Assembly: GCA_949987565.1 (NCBI GenBank) | Contig: OX465110.1 | Coordinates: 18,453,481-18,517,480 of the forward strand | From: Luidia sarsii | Lineage: Eukaryota; Echinodermata; Asteroidea; Paxillosida; Luidiidae | Length of the DNA: 64,000 nt | Direction of reading: 5' to 3' | Notes under the pieces: generated by a model | What the model was told of the DNA's origin: nothing | Seen by the model: only the letters and a program-made list of their open reading frames with translations | The model's database searches: none | Part shown: positions 53,284-64,000 of the stretch, piece after piece | How positions within the stretch are numbered: position 1 is the stretch's first letter | Layout of the letters: each line of letters opens with the position of its first letter | Position numbers and translations under genes: made by a program

Positions 53284-54510
53284 TATCCTCCAGTAACCGG
53301 TTTTCGACGATATAAGGACTTTTCTTCAAACTGAACAACGTGGACGAAAGTATCAAACTAAAACTAAAAGAGGTCTCAGTCACTTTTTCAACACCACTTC
53401 CAGGTCAGGGTTTGGCACTAGTACTAGTAGTAGTAGTAGTAGTAGTAGTACTAGTAGTACTGCACCACTGGCAACTGGACAGTAAAATCAATGAAACCAG
53501 GCCAGGGAAATTAAAAAATAGACCACAAAAACTGATGGGCAGATTGAGCAACCCAATTCATTGCCATTCATTGCCAATGTGATTTTTCCTCTTGCGACAA
53601 GAACACACAAAAAACGCAGAATGATCATGGAGAATGTTGATCAAGCCTGTCACTTCCGTAAGATATCTCGTTTTTGTTGACGTCTGCGGCGCACCGCGCA
53701 GTAAGCATCGTCACCTATTTTCGTCGGTGGTGTTTAGTAAGGTGTCCCAGTGCAGCCAAACGCAAAATAAATTCTTAAAATAACTCAAATGCCGTGTGGC
53801 ACTGTAAAATTCTTCCCTGTATGTTTTGTTGTTGTTCATCTTTGGGTTTTTTTTCGACACTGCTTCTAACACTTTTCTCAAAACATTCATAATTTAATCT
53901 TCTGTGACATTTAAAAAAACTCCACAATCCTCTTTCTCACTGCTTCTTCAGTTATGACCTTTCCCAATGTCACTCAAGTGACACATTTCCTCCTTCTTGG
54001 TACTTTCTCTAGCTGCCCTTTTATTTTTTCCATTTTTTTTATAATTGCCTATTAGGCCATGTTACTTTATTTCTTTAAATAATATTTTAAAAAAAATATA
54101 TATATATATATATATAAGCGAGATGCCCTTTAGGAGCCTCCATAGTTTTTACCCAGAACGGACTGCCTCAAGTTGCGTGATATATTTTTTTTCTACGTAT
54201 GTTGGGGTTTGTTATGGTACACTCAGATTTTTTTTAGGACCAACAATAAAGAAAACTGGAGCTTCGAAGCAACTGCCAATTTTGTACCTAGGAAAATAGA
54301 CCCCAAAAGATTAACTTTTTGAATCACACAAGTTTGGCCTACCGGAAGAGCCTTAACTTTCCACATTTTTGGTGACGGACAAGAGCAGGAAACAAACTGG
54401 AAGATACGAAGTCTGAGATCGTTATACGGAGTTGTTTTCATCGTGCGATGTGAGTTAGAAGGCCAAGCGTCAAAAATGCGTACCGTCGAAAACTGGGCCC
54501 CCCCACGATA
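53284..54510 (-). mobile_element. TIR element upstream of PSME3IP1, inverted copy
   Basis: About 1227 bp. It matches the element at 51170-52203 in inverse orientation (for example GAGCCTCCATAGTTTTTACC, GGCGCACCGCGCAGTAAGCA, CTTCGAAGCAACTGCCAATT) and carries about 200 bp extra near its inner end, including an AGT microsatellite. TA flanks both ends. Confidence 0.85.
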
Positions 54511-54659
54511 CATATAAAAAACAAATCAGCTGTGAAAATTCTAGTGCTTGAACCTCTCCCAGTTGCTGCACAGTTTATCTGTGACATGGGTGTGAACATC
54601 TTGAAGAAATTAAAGATTGTTGAGCTCATGAATTCCGTGTACAAACTGAATCATATAGA

Positions 54660-55215
54660 TTTATTTTGTACAGCCTGTACTGTAACTGTACTGTACTGTA
54701 ACTGTACTGTACTGTACTGTACTGTACTGTAGAATCATGCATACCATGAATATGCATTATTTTTTTTAAGTATCAGCTACACTGTATGGCCCATGCATTA
54801 CCTACAAGCCTCTGTGGCTGAGTTTACAATTACTTTTAGTTTGTATCTATGTCAGTTTTAATTGAAAATGGGGGTCGGGCAAAGGCAAGATTTAAATTAA
54901 ATACTCTCAACGTAAAAGTTTTGAGAAAAAAAAAATCCACTACTACATGTAGCTTGAATTTCAGAAAAACAATGTACTACTACTTGACAACAGGTCTAGT
55001 AACTGAAGACACTGACTAGACTTGAACAATGCTTGCAATATCTGTGCCATAAATAAGAAAACAAAATGCAGTTTACTTGTACAGGTCAAATTCAAAGTTA
55101 TATATGTACAGTATTTGAGTGTCATTTTCTTCATGGTGCAAGGAAAAAACTCTAGACAGCCGGTCCAGTGCAGTCACACTCTAGTGGATATTTCAAGCCC
55201 TGACTAGCAGCTAAA
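54660..55215. other. Spacer with a CTGTACTGTA microsatellite
   Basis: (CTGTA)n at 54685-54730, then AT-rich sequence. No upstream exon of the membrane protein was found here. Confidence 0.45.
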
Positions 55216-55269
55216 AACAAAAGTGACAATTTTTTTTTTCCCCGTTTGTTTTGTTTGTGGTTCGGTCAG

Positions 55270-55664
55270 AGTACACATATGTGCGCAATCCGGGCCAGAT
55301 GCTGGTCCTGGTCCTGGCCGTCCTCGTGCCCGGCCTGGTCATTCTGGCCTGCCTCTGCACCTCCGCCTTCCTCTGCTGGTACCGGGACCGCATCCCCATC
55401 TTCCGGGCCAAGGCCCGCAAGTTTGCCCGCCCCGGTGCCAAGACCCGGACGCCCCTGTCCGGGGGCGGGGGCGGGGCCTACCCGACCCAGGCCACCGTCG
55501 ACACCGACGCCGAAGCGGGCGGCGAAGGGCGAGGGGAAGGGGAGGAGAAGGGCGAGTTTCGGGACGCGGGGGCCGAGGACTACCAGCTCAAGTCCCTGGG
55601 GCCCGCCCGCAATGACAACGAGGTGGTCGTCGCCGTGGATGTGAGCAGGTCCAGCCAGTTTTAG
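55270..55664 (+). CDS. Single-pass membrane protein, last exon (unrecognised)
   Basis: A terminal exon after an acceptor (TTCGGTCAG|AG), entering with one base carried, 131 aa to the stop. It begins YTYVRNPGQM, followed by a 22-residue hydrophobic helix (LVLVLAVLVPGLVILACLCT) with Cys residues, then WYRDR and a basic stop-transfer (RAKARKFARPGAKTR). The tail of about 85 residues is Gly/Glu-rich with EDYQLKSLG and ends DVSRSSQF. It looks like the transmembrane segment and cytosolic tail of a type I receptor-like protein, but I do not recognise the family. Upstream exons are not visible; they could lie beyond PSME3IP1 on the same strand. AATAAA at 56675-56680 fits as its poly(A) signal. High third-position GC and an open frame support coding. 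Confidence 0.65.
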
Positions 55665-56740
55665 AGCAGTCGCGATCGGGATTTGAAGGGTGACCCACCG
55701 GCCCTAGCCACCCGCTTTCCCCCAGACCCCACCACGAGCTGTGCCTCAGGAATCGTCGTCCGCGATGGCGAAGGCCTGCGCTCGTCAACTAACAGCGGAC
55801 GAAACTCCATATCCGTACTGGCCAAGCAACACCACTCCCGGCTGTCCGTTTAGAGATCGATGAGGACTGCTCCAGCTTGACTCCTGTCTGCCGTGTGCGC
55901 AGTTCTATGTACAGTTCTATCTAAGTGTACTATGCAAGGTACATGTAGTTAGTAGGCCTACTGAGAATGTTTTATAAGATAAGTATATTAACAACAAAGT
56001 ACTGTGTATGACCTGTCCCATTTCAAGATGCTTTCTAAGTTTTAACTCGCTTTTTCAATTTTAGCCTATTTATAGTATGGTAATGGGGAGAAAGTAAAGA
56101 TAACAGTATGCTCATGCTGTGAAAGTGGGTGCTAGACATTTCTTGGGTTTTTTTTTGTGGTACTGGGACAGAGAACCAGAGTTACTCACTCAGTTCTTGT
56201 CAGAACAATCCAAATTACAAAAAGAAAGAAGACTTTTGTGGAGTTTCATTGCAAACTATTCTTTACTGTTGTAATGTATTCAAAGTGCCTTTAAATGCAT
56301 AATACTAAAAAATATGAAACAATTAGGTAGTACTATTTTCTTTTATTTTTGTATTTGAAATGTTTGTGAGTATATAACCAAAGTACATGTACATGTGATA
56401 GTCTTTGCCGTTTTTACCATGTTTACCCAGTACTGAAAGCTTTTCTTGTATCATTTTGTATTTTTAGAACTTTTGTATAATTTGCCGGAGAGAAGTACTA
56501 TGTGGAATGTTTAGTAATACCATACCCTCACAGTACTTAAATTGGTTGATGTTAGGAATTTTGCCGCAACTTTTGAAATACCGAGTCTATGCAGTGAATG
56601 TTACTCTATGTACATGTATCATAAACTTTTTATGTCCATAGAAATGATCATTGTGCCTTGTTGAAAATTGTGGCAATAAAATGTGTAGAGTGTACAACGT
56701 TAAGCCTCATAGTCTCACACTAGTAATTCATAAAAGACCC
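55665..56740 (+). other. Probable 3' UTR of the membrane protein
   Basis: The sequence shifts from GC-rich to AT-rich after the stop at 55664 and reaches AATAAA at 56675 with a GT-rich element behind it. Confidence 0.5.
56675..56680 (+). terminator. Candidate poly(A) signal
   Basis: AATAAA followed by ATGTGTAGAGTGT, about 1 kb after the membrane-protein stop. Confidence 0.5.
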
Positions 56741-56804
56741 TTTGCATTTCCCCGTATAATTACATGTACCAATGGCTGCTTTTACACTAATAAACCTTTC
56801 AGTC

Positions 56805-56985
56805 AAAGTCAAACCAATAAAAGGAAAAACTGACTGGGAACTTTTGATCAATTTGAAGAAAAAAAATGGCATAGAAAACTTTGACTGGACTGGGATTCGA
56901 ACCCGCGACCTCTGCTTTTGTGTACATCAGCGCTCTTACCGTCTGATGAGCCATCTAGCCCCTATACCCAGAAATAGTTCAGCGT
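56805..56985 (-). mobile_element. tRNA-derived SINE (family 1)
   Basis: The minus strand reads GGCTAGATGGCTCATCAGAC (A-box), AGAGGTCGCGGGTTCGAATC (B-box), then GTCAAAGTTTTCTATGCC and AAAAGTTCCCAGTCAG. Same tail as at 31.0 kb. Confidence 0.85.
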
Positions 56986-56989
56986 ACAT

Positions 56990-58730
56990 CCGCATGAATT
57001 GTACACCGACTGGCAAAAAGATGCCACTGAAAAACCTATTGCCACGATAAGTGATTGTAATATGAAAGGTCTACCGTTTATTATTGCTGTTTAAGACTCG
57101 ATACAAAATAATGCACAGCACACATCTGTCAGAAATCCAGTGCAGTGAACTGAGTTTTAATTTTTTGTTTATTCACCGATTGCTACACATTCCAGTTTAC
57201 AGGTTACCCATTTGCTGACACACTGCCGTTTGGTGATCACAACACCAGTTAAATTAAATAAAAGATAATGCTTTGCAAAATTTACAAAAAAAATGAAAAA
57301 ACAACAACAAAAAAACATAAAAGTTGATTCATGTTTTAAACATTAGCCTGGTTAGCACATCCGTTAATCTTATTTACATAATTATTACGCTTGCGTTTCC
57401 ACTTTGTTTAAGAATGAGAAATTAATTTATAAGTGGTAATAAGTGGTAAAAACTTCTGCAATGGCCGGCAACCCTCAAAGTGGGTATAAGAACATGTGGG
57501 ATTTTCACTGGAGTCCTTTTCAAAAACTACCACATCCACGCTGAACAGCGCCCTCATATTTTTTTTTTCCAGCTGTACCTCAACCGGGATAATTACATGT
57601 ACCTCCTTTGGAGTTCTGCTACTGTACTCCCAAACGAGGGACAGTTTCTGAATAATACCCCCCCTCCCCCAAAAAAAGGAAATCAGTGCAACCTAGTAAC
57701 CAACTTGTACTGTACCACGATTTACCACGCATGGTTTTTCCTGTGGTTTTGTGGCATACATGCTGCATTCCAATCACGTCGTGTTTATCGTGTTCACGAC
57801 CAGTATTTCCCAGTTCACGAGTAGGCTGCATTCCAATGCTACTCCCCAACACGCACACGCACAGGTCCCAGCATGCATATTGCGCAATTATTCCGCAAGC
57901 GCATGAAAGACTGACTTAGAGTTTGGTTACAAATAATTTGTACAGCACCGGTGCAGACAACTCGCAGCTAAATGGAAACTATTATAGTCCTGTAAGTTTT
58001 CACCCTTTCGCTTCTGGAGTCACTGCAGAAGCCAGTCACCGTAGGCCTATAATATAACTCATGCATGCATCGATGTCGGTAACAACTTTATGCTCTTTGA
58101 CCTCCTGACCCAAGTTGACCCCATATTTTGTCAAGTCGTGAACTGGAGGGAGGACTGCTGCCTCAGGTTCATGACTGGTGACCACGAGTTACCAGACGAT
58201 TGGAACGCCTCTTCACGACTAGTGAACATGAGAACACAGTAATCACAATGAAAGTGGAACGCGGCAACAGTCCTCTACACACACACTAATGCAGTGTGGC
58301 AGGTAAAGGCCAACACACCAAAGTGTACCATTAAATGTGTGGTTTTTTGTGGCATATAGGCTGCCAGGCACTGTCTGTGCAGTGCTGTGCATGGTAGGAA
58401 AAGGCCCATATACCACAATATACCACTGTGTTTTTTGTGGTATTCTGTGGTTTGTGAGCCTGCACCCATGACAGCACTGTGGTAAAATGTGGTATACAAT
58501 ACTTGTTCTTTGTGGAAGGTGCAAAGGTTAGGGTTAAAACAATAAACCTGTGTATATACTTGGCATTATCTGCTTCAAGATGAATTACAAAAGTGAATTA
58601 AAATATATGGTCAATCCCAAAACGTTCAGGTTTCTAACCTCCCCAAATTTATAATTATTTACAAAAAGTGGTTAGTGGTGTGCTTCAGTGAAAAAAAAAA
58701 TCTCAGGGTTGCTCAAGTCGTTAACAATCG
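56990..58730. other. Intergenic, no gene seen
   Basis: AT-rich DNA with motif repetition around TTTTTTGTGGCATA / TGTGGTATAC (57700-58500). No supportable exon. Confidence 0.4.
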
Positions 58731-58734
58731 TAAC

Positions 58735-59155
58735 CTGCAACTTGAAAAAATTGACGAAGAAAACTTTGACTGGACCGGGAGGGACTTGAACCCAAGATCT
58801 CCGGATTAACGTACCAGCTGCCGATTTCAAGAAACTTCAAATGTTGCGTACACAACGTACGCCACATTTGGCCGGCTGGCCGCCTTTGCTAAATTTACCT
58901 TTGTGACTTATAAATGCAACATTTGTAAGTTGCATAGCTTACGTAACTTGTCTTGAAATCGGCTGCAGTGCTCTTCCATCTGAGCTATCCAGCCCTTAGG
59001 TGGTACTCTTCCATCTGAGCTGTCCAGCCCTTAGGTGGTGCTCTTCCATCTGAGCTACATTGTATCCAGCCCTTAGATGGTGCTTTTCCATCTGAGCTGT
59101 CCAGCCCTTAGATGTTGCTCTTCCATCTGAGCTGTCCAGCCCTTAGATGTTGGCC
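58735..59155 (-). mobile_element. SINE family 1, split by a MITE, head amplified
   Basis: The SINE B-box side (GGGACTTGAACCCAAGATCT) is separated from its head by a foldback MITE at about 58815-58968 (GCTGCCGATTTCAAGAAA ... TCTTGAAATCGGCTGCA). The head then appears five times in tandem (CTCTTCCATCTGAGCT, starts near 58971, 59007, 59041, 59083, 59118; period 34-42 bp). Confidence 0.85.
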
Positions 59156-59579
59156 TTCCCTGATAGTGCCACTTACTTGAACAAAACATCAGTCAGAATT
59201 AGGCTCTTACCATTATCTTCAGCTGACTAAAATGGAACTTCCTCGAGGCCAAGGAAAAAAGGACGAGAGGAAACACTGAATCTAATTGTCCCTTCTTTTT
59301 CCCTCTTAAATTTGCATCTTTTTATTTGGAGAAAAAAATGGAGGACTGAAACAAGATGAAAGCTTCACTCCATCCTTTTATGCCAAAACTTGTGGAAAAT
59401 ATAGATTTCAAAGAGCCTGGGATCAAGCAATATCAAGGAGGTCACATTCTTCATTTTATCATTTTTTTCTTAATGTGTTTCAACTATGGGATAGAACATT
59501 TACGAGACAGTTGGTGGATAAAAACTCTTTCCTCCTTCCCCCAAATCACCCAGTAAATCTTCTTTTTTTTAAATACCTG

Positions 59580-60295
59580 AGTGTATGAATCTGTATACTT
59601 TAAGGTTCCATAGGCCACTGTAAGTTCCTCGTAGTTTCCGGGCCCAAAAGTGCCCCATTGAATTGAGTTTGTTGAGCAATTGAAAGTTTGCAATACTTCT
59701 TGGTTCCAGGAGCCACTGTCACTTACCGACAGTATCTGATTTTGTTCCATTACACTACTCTTAAGTTCTGAATAGCTTCTGGTTCCAAGTGCCATTGTAA
59801 GTACCCGAGACTTCCTGGTTCTGTAACCCCACCATAAGTCCCTCATTCTTTTAAGGCCCACATGCCATTGTACAGTGTAAGTCTCTAATAGTATGTGTTC
59901 CATTGGCCACTCACTCTAAGTTCCTGATACTTTCTGGTTCCACGAGCCACCGTAAGTTTCTAATGGTTTCCGGGTTTGATGCCATTGTAAGCCTCTACCA
60001 AAAGTAGTTGGTTCCTCCGGCCACTCACTGTAAGTTCCCAACACTTTCTGGTCCCACAAACCACTGTAAGTTCCCAATAGTTTCCGGATCCGTATGCCAT
60101 TGTAAGCTCCTACCAAAAGTATAGCACTTGGGTTCCTCCAGCCACTCACTGTAAGTTCCTGACAGTTTCTGGTTCCTAATAGTTTCCAGGTCCGTATCCC
60201 ATTGTACACACTGTAAGTCCCTACCAAAAGTAGCTGGTTCCCTCCAGCCACTCACTGTAAGTCTCAAATAGTTTCCGGGTCCACAGTGAGGTTCT
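59580..60295. repeat. Minisatellite with CCACTGTAAGTTCC units
   Basis: Units of about 50 bp (GGTTCC..CCACTGTAAGTTCC, then GTTTCCGGGTCCGTATGCCATTGTAAG) form higher-order blocks of about 110-120 bp marked by CTACCAAAAGTA (near 59995, 60110 and 60220). Confidence 0.85.
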
Positions 60296-60880
60296 TCCCC
60301 TCTGATCAACAAATTACTCTACACAGACATCCGACGGGCAATGAGAGAAACCACGGACAATGACCCCCCAAAAAACAAGAACGGAAGACCGTACCCGTAC
60401 TGACCCCCAAACCGGGTCTGCATCAGAGCAAGTGGCTGTGGCTACGGCCGTTGCCATGGGCAACAGAGCCGTCCACTTGCGCTGAAGCCAAGCATGGAGC
60501 AAGCCCCTATCATGAGCCACTGTTGTAAGCCATTCATTTGGCACCGGCCTCACTTGGACTTCTGTAAAACATTATCTCGCCCCCCCCCCCAAAAAAAACA
60601 CCAAAAATGACCGATGCCTAAAATATGGGACTGTGGAAGGACTGAATATAACTCATGGGACTTGGTATGGGATATACTGGGCTAAGGGAGAGTTCCACAG
60701 CTGGGCTCGTACTGCAGTAAGGCACAATGGCACACCGTCCTGTGGCAAGGGTTAGCCTGTATCTCCGTCTGGCTCATCGATGGGTCGCAAAACAGTGGAC
60801 CCACGTCATGGAGCCAGCACAGACCCAAGGCTACCTCCTCTCCCAAAATCCTCTTCAATCTCAAAGACTTCAAGGTTTGC
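60296..60880. other. Spacer, no gene seen
   Basis: Contains a small palindromic block (GTGGCTGTGGCTACGGCCGT, 60430-60490). No gene. Confidence 0.4.
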
Positions 60881-60884
60881 ATGG

Positions 60885-61030
60885 TGGGAACACTTAGGTG
60901 AAAGGTTTGCGGTGACGCCATGTAGCGCTTCTCGTTCCAGAAGGAGTGCGGCTCTGAAAAGAGCCGGTATAAAATCAACGTTTCGGGTAGCATGTACTCT
61001 GCCTGTCGTCAGAAGACTCCTGGAATCGTA
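60885..61030. mobile_element. Hairpin element, family C (half)
   Basis: AGGTTTGCGGTGACGCCATG, GCTCTGAAAAGAGCCGG and CAACGTTTCGGGTAGCATGT in family order. A further partial copy lies at 61395-61480 (AGTTTGCGGTAACACCATGC, GGTTCTGAAAAGAACCAG). Confidence 0.8.
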
Positions 61031-61480
61031 GATCAGGGGCCTTACAAAAAAAAGTTTTTTTTTTTTTTAAATTAAAGTCACAATAATTGCACTGTGCAAA
61101 TGAATCACCTGCAATGATGCTTGCAAGAGTAAAAGGTGGTCGTGTCTGCTCAACTTTACAACATAAATCTTCACGCAACTTGATCTATTTTTTTTTTTAA
61201 TTCAGCAATATGCCCCATTATTTGTTGCTTAGTAGCAACAAAACAATTTGTGCGGAGATGGAGGACTGTCCAAAGAAATGTAACATTTGGGGATATCATT
61301 TGAAAGTAATTCTAAAACTGTGGATTCAAAGTACGGTACTAGATGACGCAACCACGCTTAAGTAGGGAAATTTTTTACCGACTTTTAAGTTGTGACAAGT
61401 TTGCGGTAACACCATGCAAAATTTTCGTGTGAGGGTGTGGTTCTGAAAAGAACCAGAGGAACTATTCTCACCATGAAAAC

Positions 61481-62640
61481 CTTCAAATTTAATTGGTCTT
61501 TTATGTTGCCTCTAATAATTATTCTTTCTTTTTTTCATTGTTTACAATTTCCCAGTCAGTTTTTCCCTTACTGTATTCCCCCCCCCCCCCATTATTTGTT
61601 CAATGTAAAAAACTGGCGAACTTTCCTAATTGCACCGATTCTTGTACATGATTTGGATCACGGATAAAAACTTGCTTTCCGGAAAGATCAGAGAGCAGCA
61701 TTTGTAATGTAATGTCATCACTGCTCTATTCCCAATGGTCACGATTTTGCCCTTAGTGGTGGGAAGTTGGAATCAAAATCAGGGTTCCTCGAGACCTGAT
61801 ACAGGCAAGACAACCTAGGAGTTACTTTTGATAAGATTCGTCCCAGACTTGACTTCAATGTGATGGGGGTCACCCATTACAGTTGCGACTGGTTGTACGA
61901 CGCAATCGTCTTAAAGCCCTATACCATGTATACAACATCGGTAAAAGTCAAAAGATTGCCACAGTTTGTGTGCTAAACCATTCAACATTCCCCCAAACAA
62001 AAAATCCTACAAAGGTTTTAGCTCAAATGGTAATCTGAGAAAGTAGAAAAAAAAAAATTGTCACGGTTTTCGCATCGTTCTGTACTGTAAGAAATAGTTC
62101 ATTACTTGCGAGTAATAAACTATTTGTCAAGATTTAAAAAAAAAAGTAAAGCATCCCAGACCGTAAGATTTCAACATGAGGATTCTATTATGACCACCTA
62201 CAAACTGTGTAAATTATAATGAAATCTGTGGACATCGATGTTTTCCGATCTTCCCAATGTTGTATTGGGCCTTTTTAACTGTCTTACAATTCCACCATTA
62301 AGTCAAGGACCAAGAATAGACCGTTACAGACCGCTTACCCCCAATAGCAGCACTGCAGAATGGATGTGGATCGGAAAAGAATAAGAAATTTAGGTTCTCC
62401 CCAAAAGAGCAACAAAGATCTGCACATGCAGAAAAAAAAATACACATTTACATAAACTCAACTGCTTGTCGTTTCTGTCTCTTTGAAGACAGACGATTGG
62501 AATTTGTCGAGATTCCACTGAGTTTACGGCATTTCTTGGTGCGGGCTGGGTGCTTGGGTAAAGGCCTTGAGTTGTGGGACTCGTCGCGGTCATGGTCACG
62601 GTCCGGTCAGAGGCAGGCGGCCAGAGAGTGCCCCCCCTCC
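61481..62640. other. Spacer 3' of the RING gene
   Basis: AT-rich DNA that may include the 3' UTR of the RING gene on the minus strand. No coding signal. Confidence 0.4.
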
Positions 62641-62675
62641 CTCCCTCCCTCCTGGGAGACTGGGCCGGCCGGCCG

Positions 62676-63486
62676 TCACGACTGGACGTCGGCAGAGTGG
62701 TGGAAGGCACGCACGTCAATGGGACTACGGCACAGGTGACACTGCTCCAGAAGCATGGCACACTCCATGCACATACCACTGTAGACAGGGAGGAAGGGAG
62801 GGAGGGAGAGAGGGAGGGAGAGAAAAGAGAGAGAGAGAACACAATAGGAGAGAGAGAGAGAAAGAGAGAGCGAGAGAGACAGAGACAGAGAAGCAGAGAC
62901 AGAGAGACAGAGAAAGAAAAACAGACAGACAGACAGACAGAGAAAGAGAGGGAGACAGAGAGAGATGGAGAGAGAGAGAGATGGAGAGAGATGAAGAGAG
63001 AAATGGAGAGAGAGATCAAGAGAGGAGGGAGATGGAGAAAAAGAGAGAGATGGAAAGAGATGGTGAGAGCGACAGAGAGAAAAAGATGGAGAGAAAAAGA
63101 TGGAGAGAGAAAGATGGAGAGATATGGAGAGAGAGATCAATAGAGAGGAGAGAGATGGAGGAAGAGATGGAGAGATGTGGAGAGAGATGAAAAGATAAAG
63201 AGAGAGAGAGATGGAGAGAGAGATCAAGAGAAGAGAGATAGAATGAGAGGTGGAGAGAGATGGAAAGAGATGGAGAGAAATTATTCACGACTCATGAATT
63301 GTTGAGTACCGTGCATTATTCACTGCTCATGATTTATTCAATGCCATGAATTATTCAGCACTCATGAATATGCATACACACCTGTGGCTGCACGGCATCA
63401 GGATGGTGTTGGCCTCCCGGTCAAAGCACAGGTTGCAGGCGTTCTCACTGACGCTCATGTGGCGCAGCAGGGCCATCTTCTTGTGC
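62676..63486 (-). CDS. RING-finger protein, last two exons, probably RSPRY1
   Basis: Two minus-strand exons, 63382-63486 and 62676-62778, joined AG|gtgtgt ... ctacag|T, encode about 68 C-terminal residues. They form a C3HC4 RING: CNLCFDREANTILMPCSH then SGMCMECAMLLEQCHLCRSP, with spacing C-x2-C-x11-C-x-H-x3-C-x2-C-x6-C-x2-C and all eight ligands present. The protein ends DVRAFHHSADVQS. The upstream part begins HKKMALLRHMSVSENA. A C-terminal RING with this spacing fits RSPRY1, a SPRY-plus-RING protein whose human gene is next to PSME3IP1, which is also nearby here. The SPRY domain would lie beyond 64000 and cannot be checked; another RING E3 with a C-terminal C3HC4 finger is possible. The intron between the exons is mostly a purine tract. 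Confidence 0.75.
62785..63280. repeat. Polypurine (GA) tract in the RING gene intron
   Basis: About 500 bp of AGAGAGAGATGGAGAGAGAG-type sequence. Since the gene is on the other strand, the pre-mRNA carries a pyrimidine tract running almost to the last acceptor. Confidence 0.95.
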
Positions 63487-64000
63487 CTGGGGGAAGGGGA
63501 GAGAGACCGGGAGAGACCTGTCAACCGTCCAGTCCGCGTGACAGAACGCGTCCGGCAATGAGGACCGTGTGGCCCAGCGTCCCCCGCTCCCAAAAGGCTT
63601 GCGACCGAGCTACAGATTATGGAGGCTCAGCGGTCGATCCCGTCAAACTCGACAGATCGCAAGGAGATGGGCGATGCGCAGAAACCGCACAACCTATCAC
63701 TAACTCGGTCACGATGGGTATACCCTTAGTGAGCCGAGTTTAATAACCATGCATCAGAAAGGGTTCTGTGACGTCTGCCCCAAGGTCTGGCCACGGAGGG
63801 TCTGTGGTGCTTGCGTCCTTGGGGGGGGGGGAGGGGGGTGCAAGATGCCTTTTCATCTGAGTGGCCTCTCTCTTCACCCCAGGAGTGAAAAGGGGGCTTC
63901 CCGTGAGGGATAGAGACGGCTTTGTGCGTCTTGATTAAGCCTCCGTGTGCTTACAAAGGCAGCTACGTAGCTGTGGCTGTATGCCACACAAGGAGTTTAA
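63487..64000. other. Intron sequence with a MITE fragment
   Basis: Upstream intron of the RING gene. 63640-63775 resembles the MITE at 4642-4790 (AGAAACCGCACAACCTATCA, ACGATGGGTATACCC). No further exon recognised to the window end. Confidence 0.5.

Noticed and set aside
62390..63288. Ser/Leu-rich and Arg/Glu-rich frames of about 200 codons
   Set aside because: Translations of the GA tract in the RING gene intron.

Overview
The window is a piece of a metazoan nuclear genome: intron-bearing genes with GT-AG junctions, GC-rich exons in an AT-rich background, tRNA-derived SINEs, many foldback elements (MITE-like) and abundant self-complementary ACATGT repeats. The genes are bilaterian. The repeat style suggests a marine invertebrate deuterostome, with an echinoderm my best guess, but no feature proves this.

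Genes, left to right. Positions 1-329 (-): first exon of a dermatan-sulfate-epimerase-like protein, cut by the window edge. 2119-3527 (+): RABIF/MSS4, two exons. 10839-17848 (-): CCDC102A, seven coding exons. 33135-34611 (+): NDUFB9, four exons. 37039-40703 (+): a Rab22/Rab31-type GTPase, six exons. 48150-52755 (-): PSME3IP1 (FAM192A/PIP30), five exons. 55270-55664 (+): last exon of an unrecognised single-pass membrane protein. 62676-63486 (-): last two exons of a RING-finger protein, probably RSPRY1. For the five complete genes the exons were joined by hand and every junction keeps frame (213, 621, 149, 196 and 285 aa). They are housekeeping genes with no shared pathway. CCDC102A, PSME3IP1 and RSPRY1 are also close neighbours on human 16q13, so part of the block may be an old linkage.

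Most of the remaining sequence is repetitive. I can separate: a snapback family with short flanking direct repeats of uneven length (1.8, 8.2, 9.5, 16.3 and 38.0 kb); a second hairpin family ending in a GGTTTGCGGTGACACC motif (22.7, 41.2, 43.9, 46.7, 60.9 kb and elsewhere); a perfect-style foldback (2.6 and 32.1 kb); two tRNA-derived SINE families; a TTAA-flanked element (4.9-5.6 kb); a 688-bp palindrome in a PSME3IP1 intron; two inverted 1.0-1.2 kb elements bracketing PSME3IP1 exon 1; a 68-bp minisatellite that occurs at three places, beside snapback arms at all three; long polypurine/polypyrimidine tracts; and one decayed non-LTR retrotransposon 3' end.

No bacterial-type system, CRISPR array, rRNA or functional tRNA gene is visible. 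The most unusual points are structural: the minisatellite apparently carried in snapback loops, the tandem copies of the Rab22 exon 5 end that leave an open read-through, and the inverted elements around PSME3IP1 exon 1.
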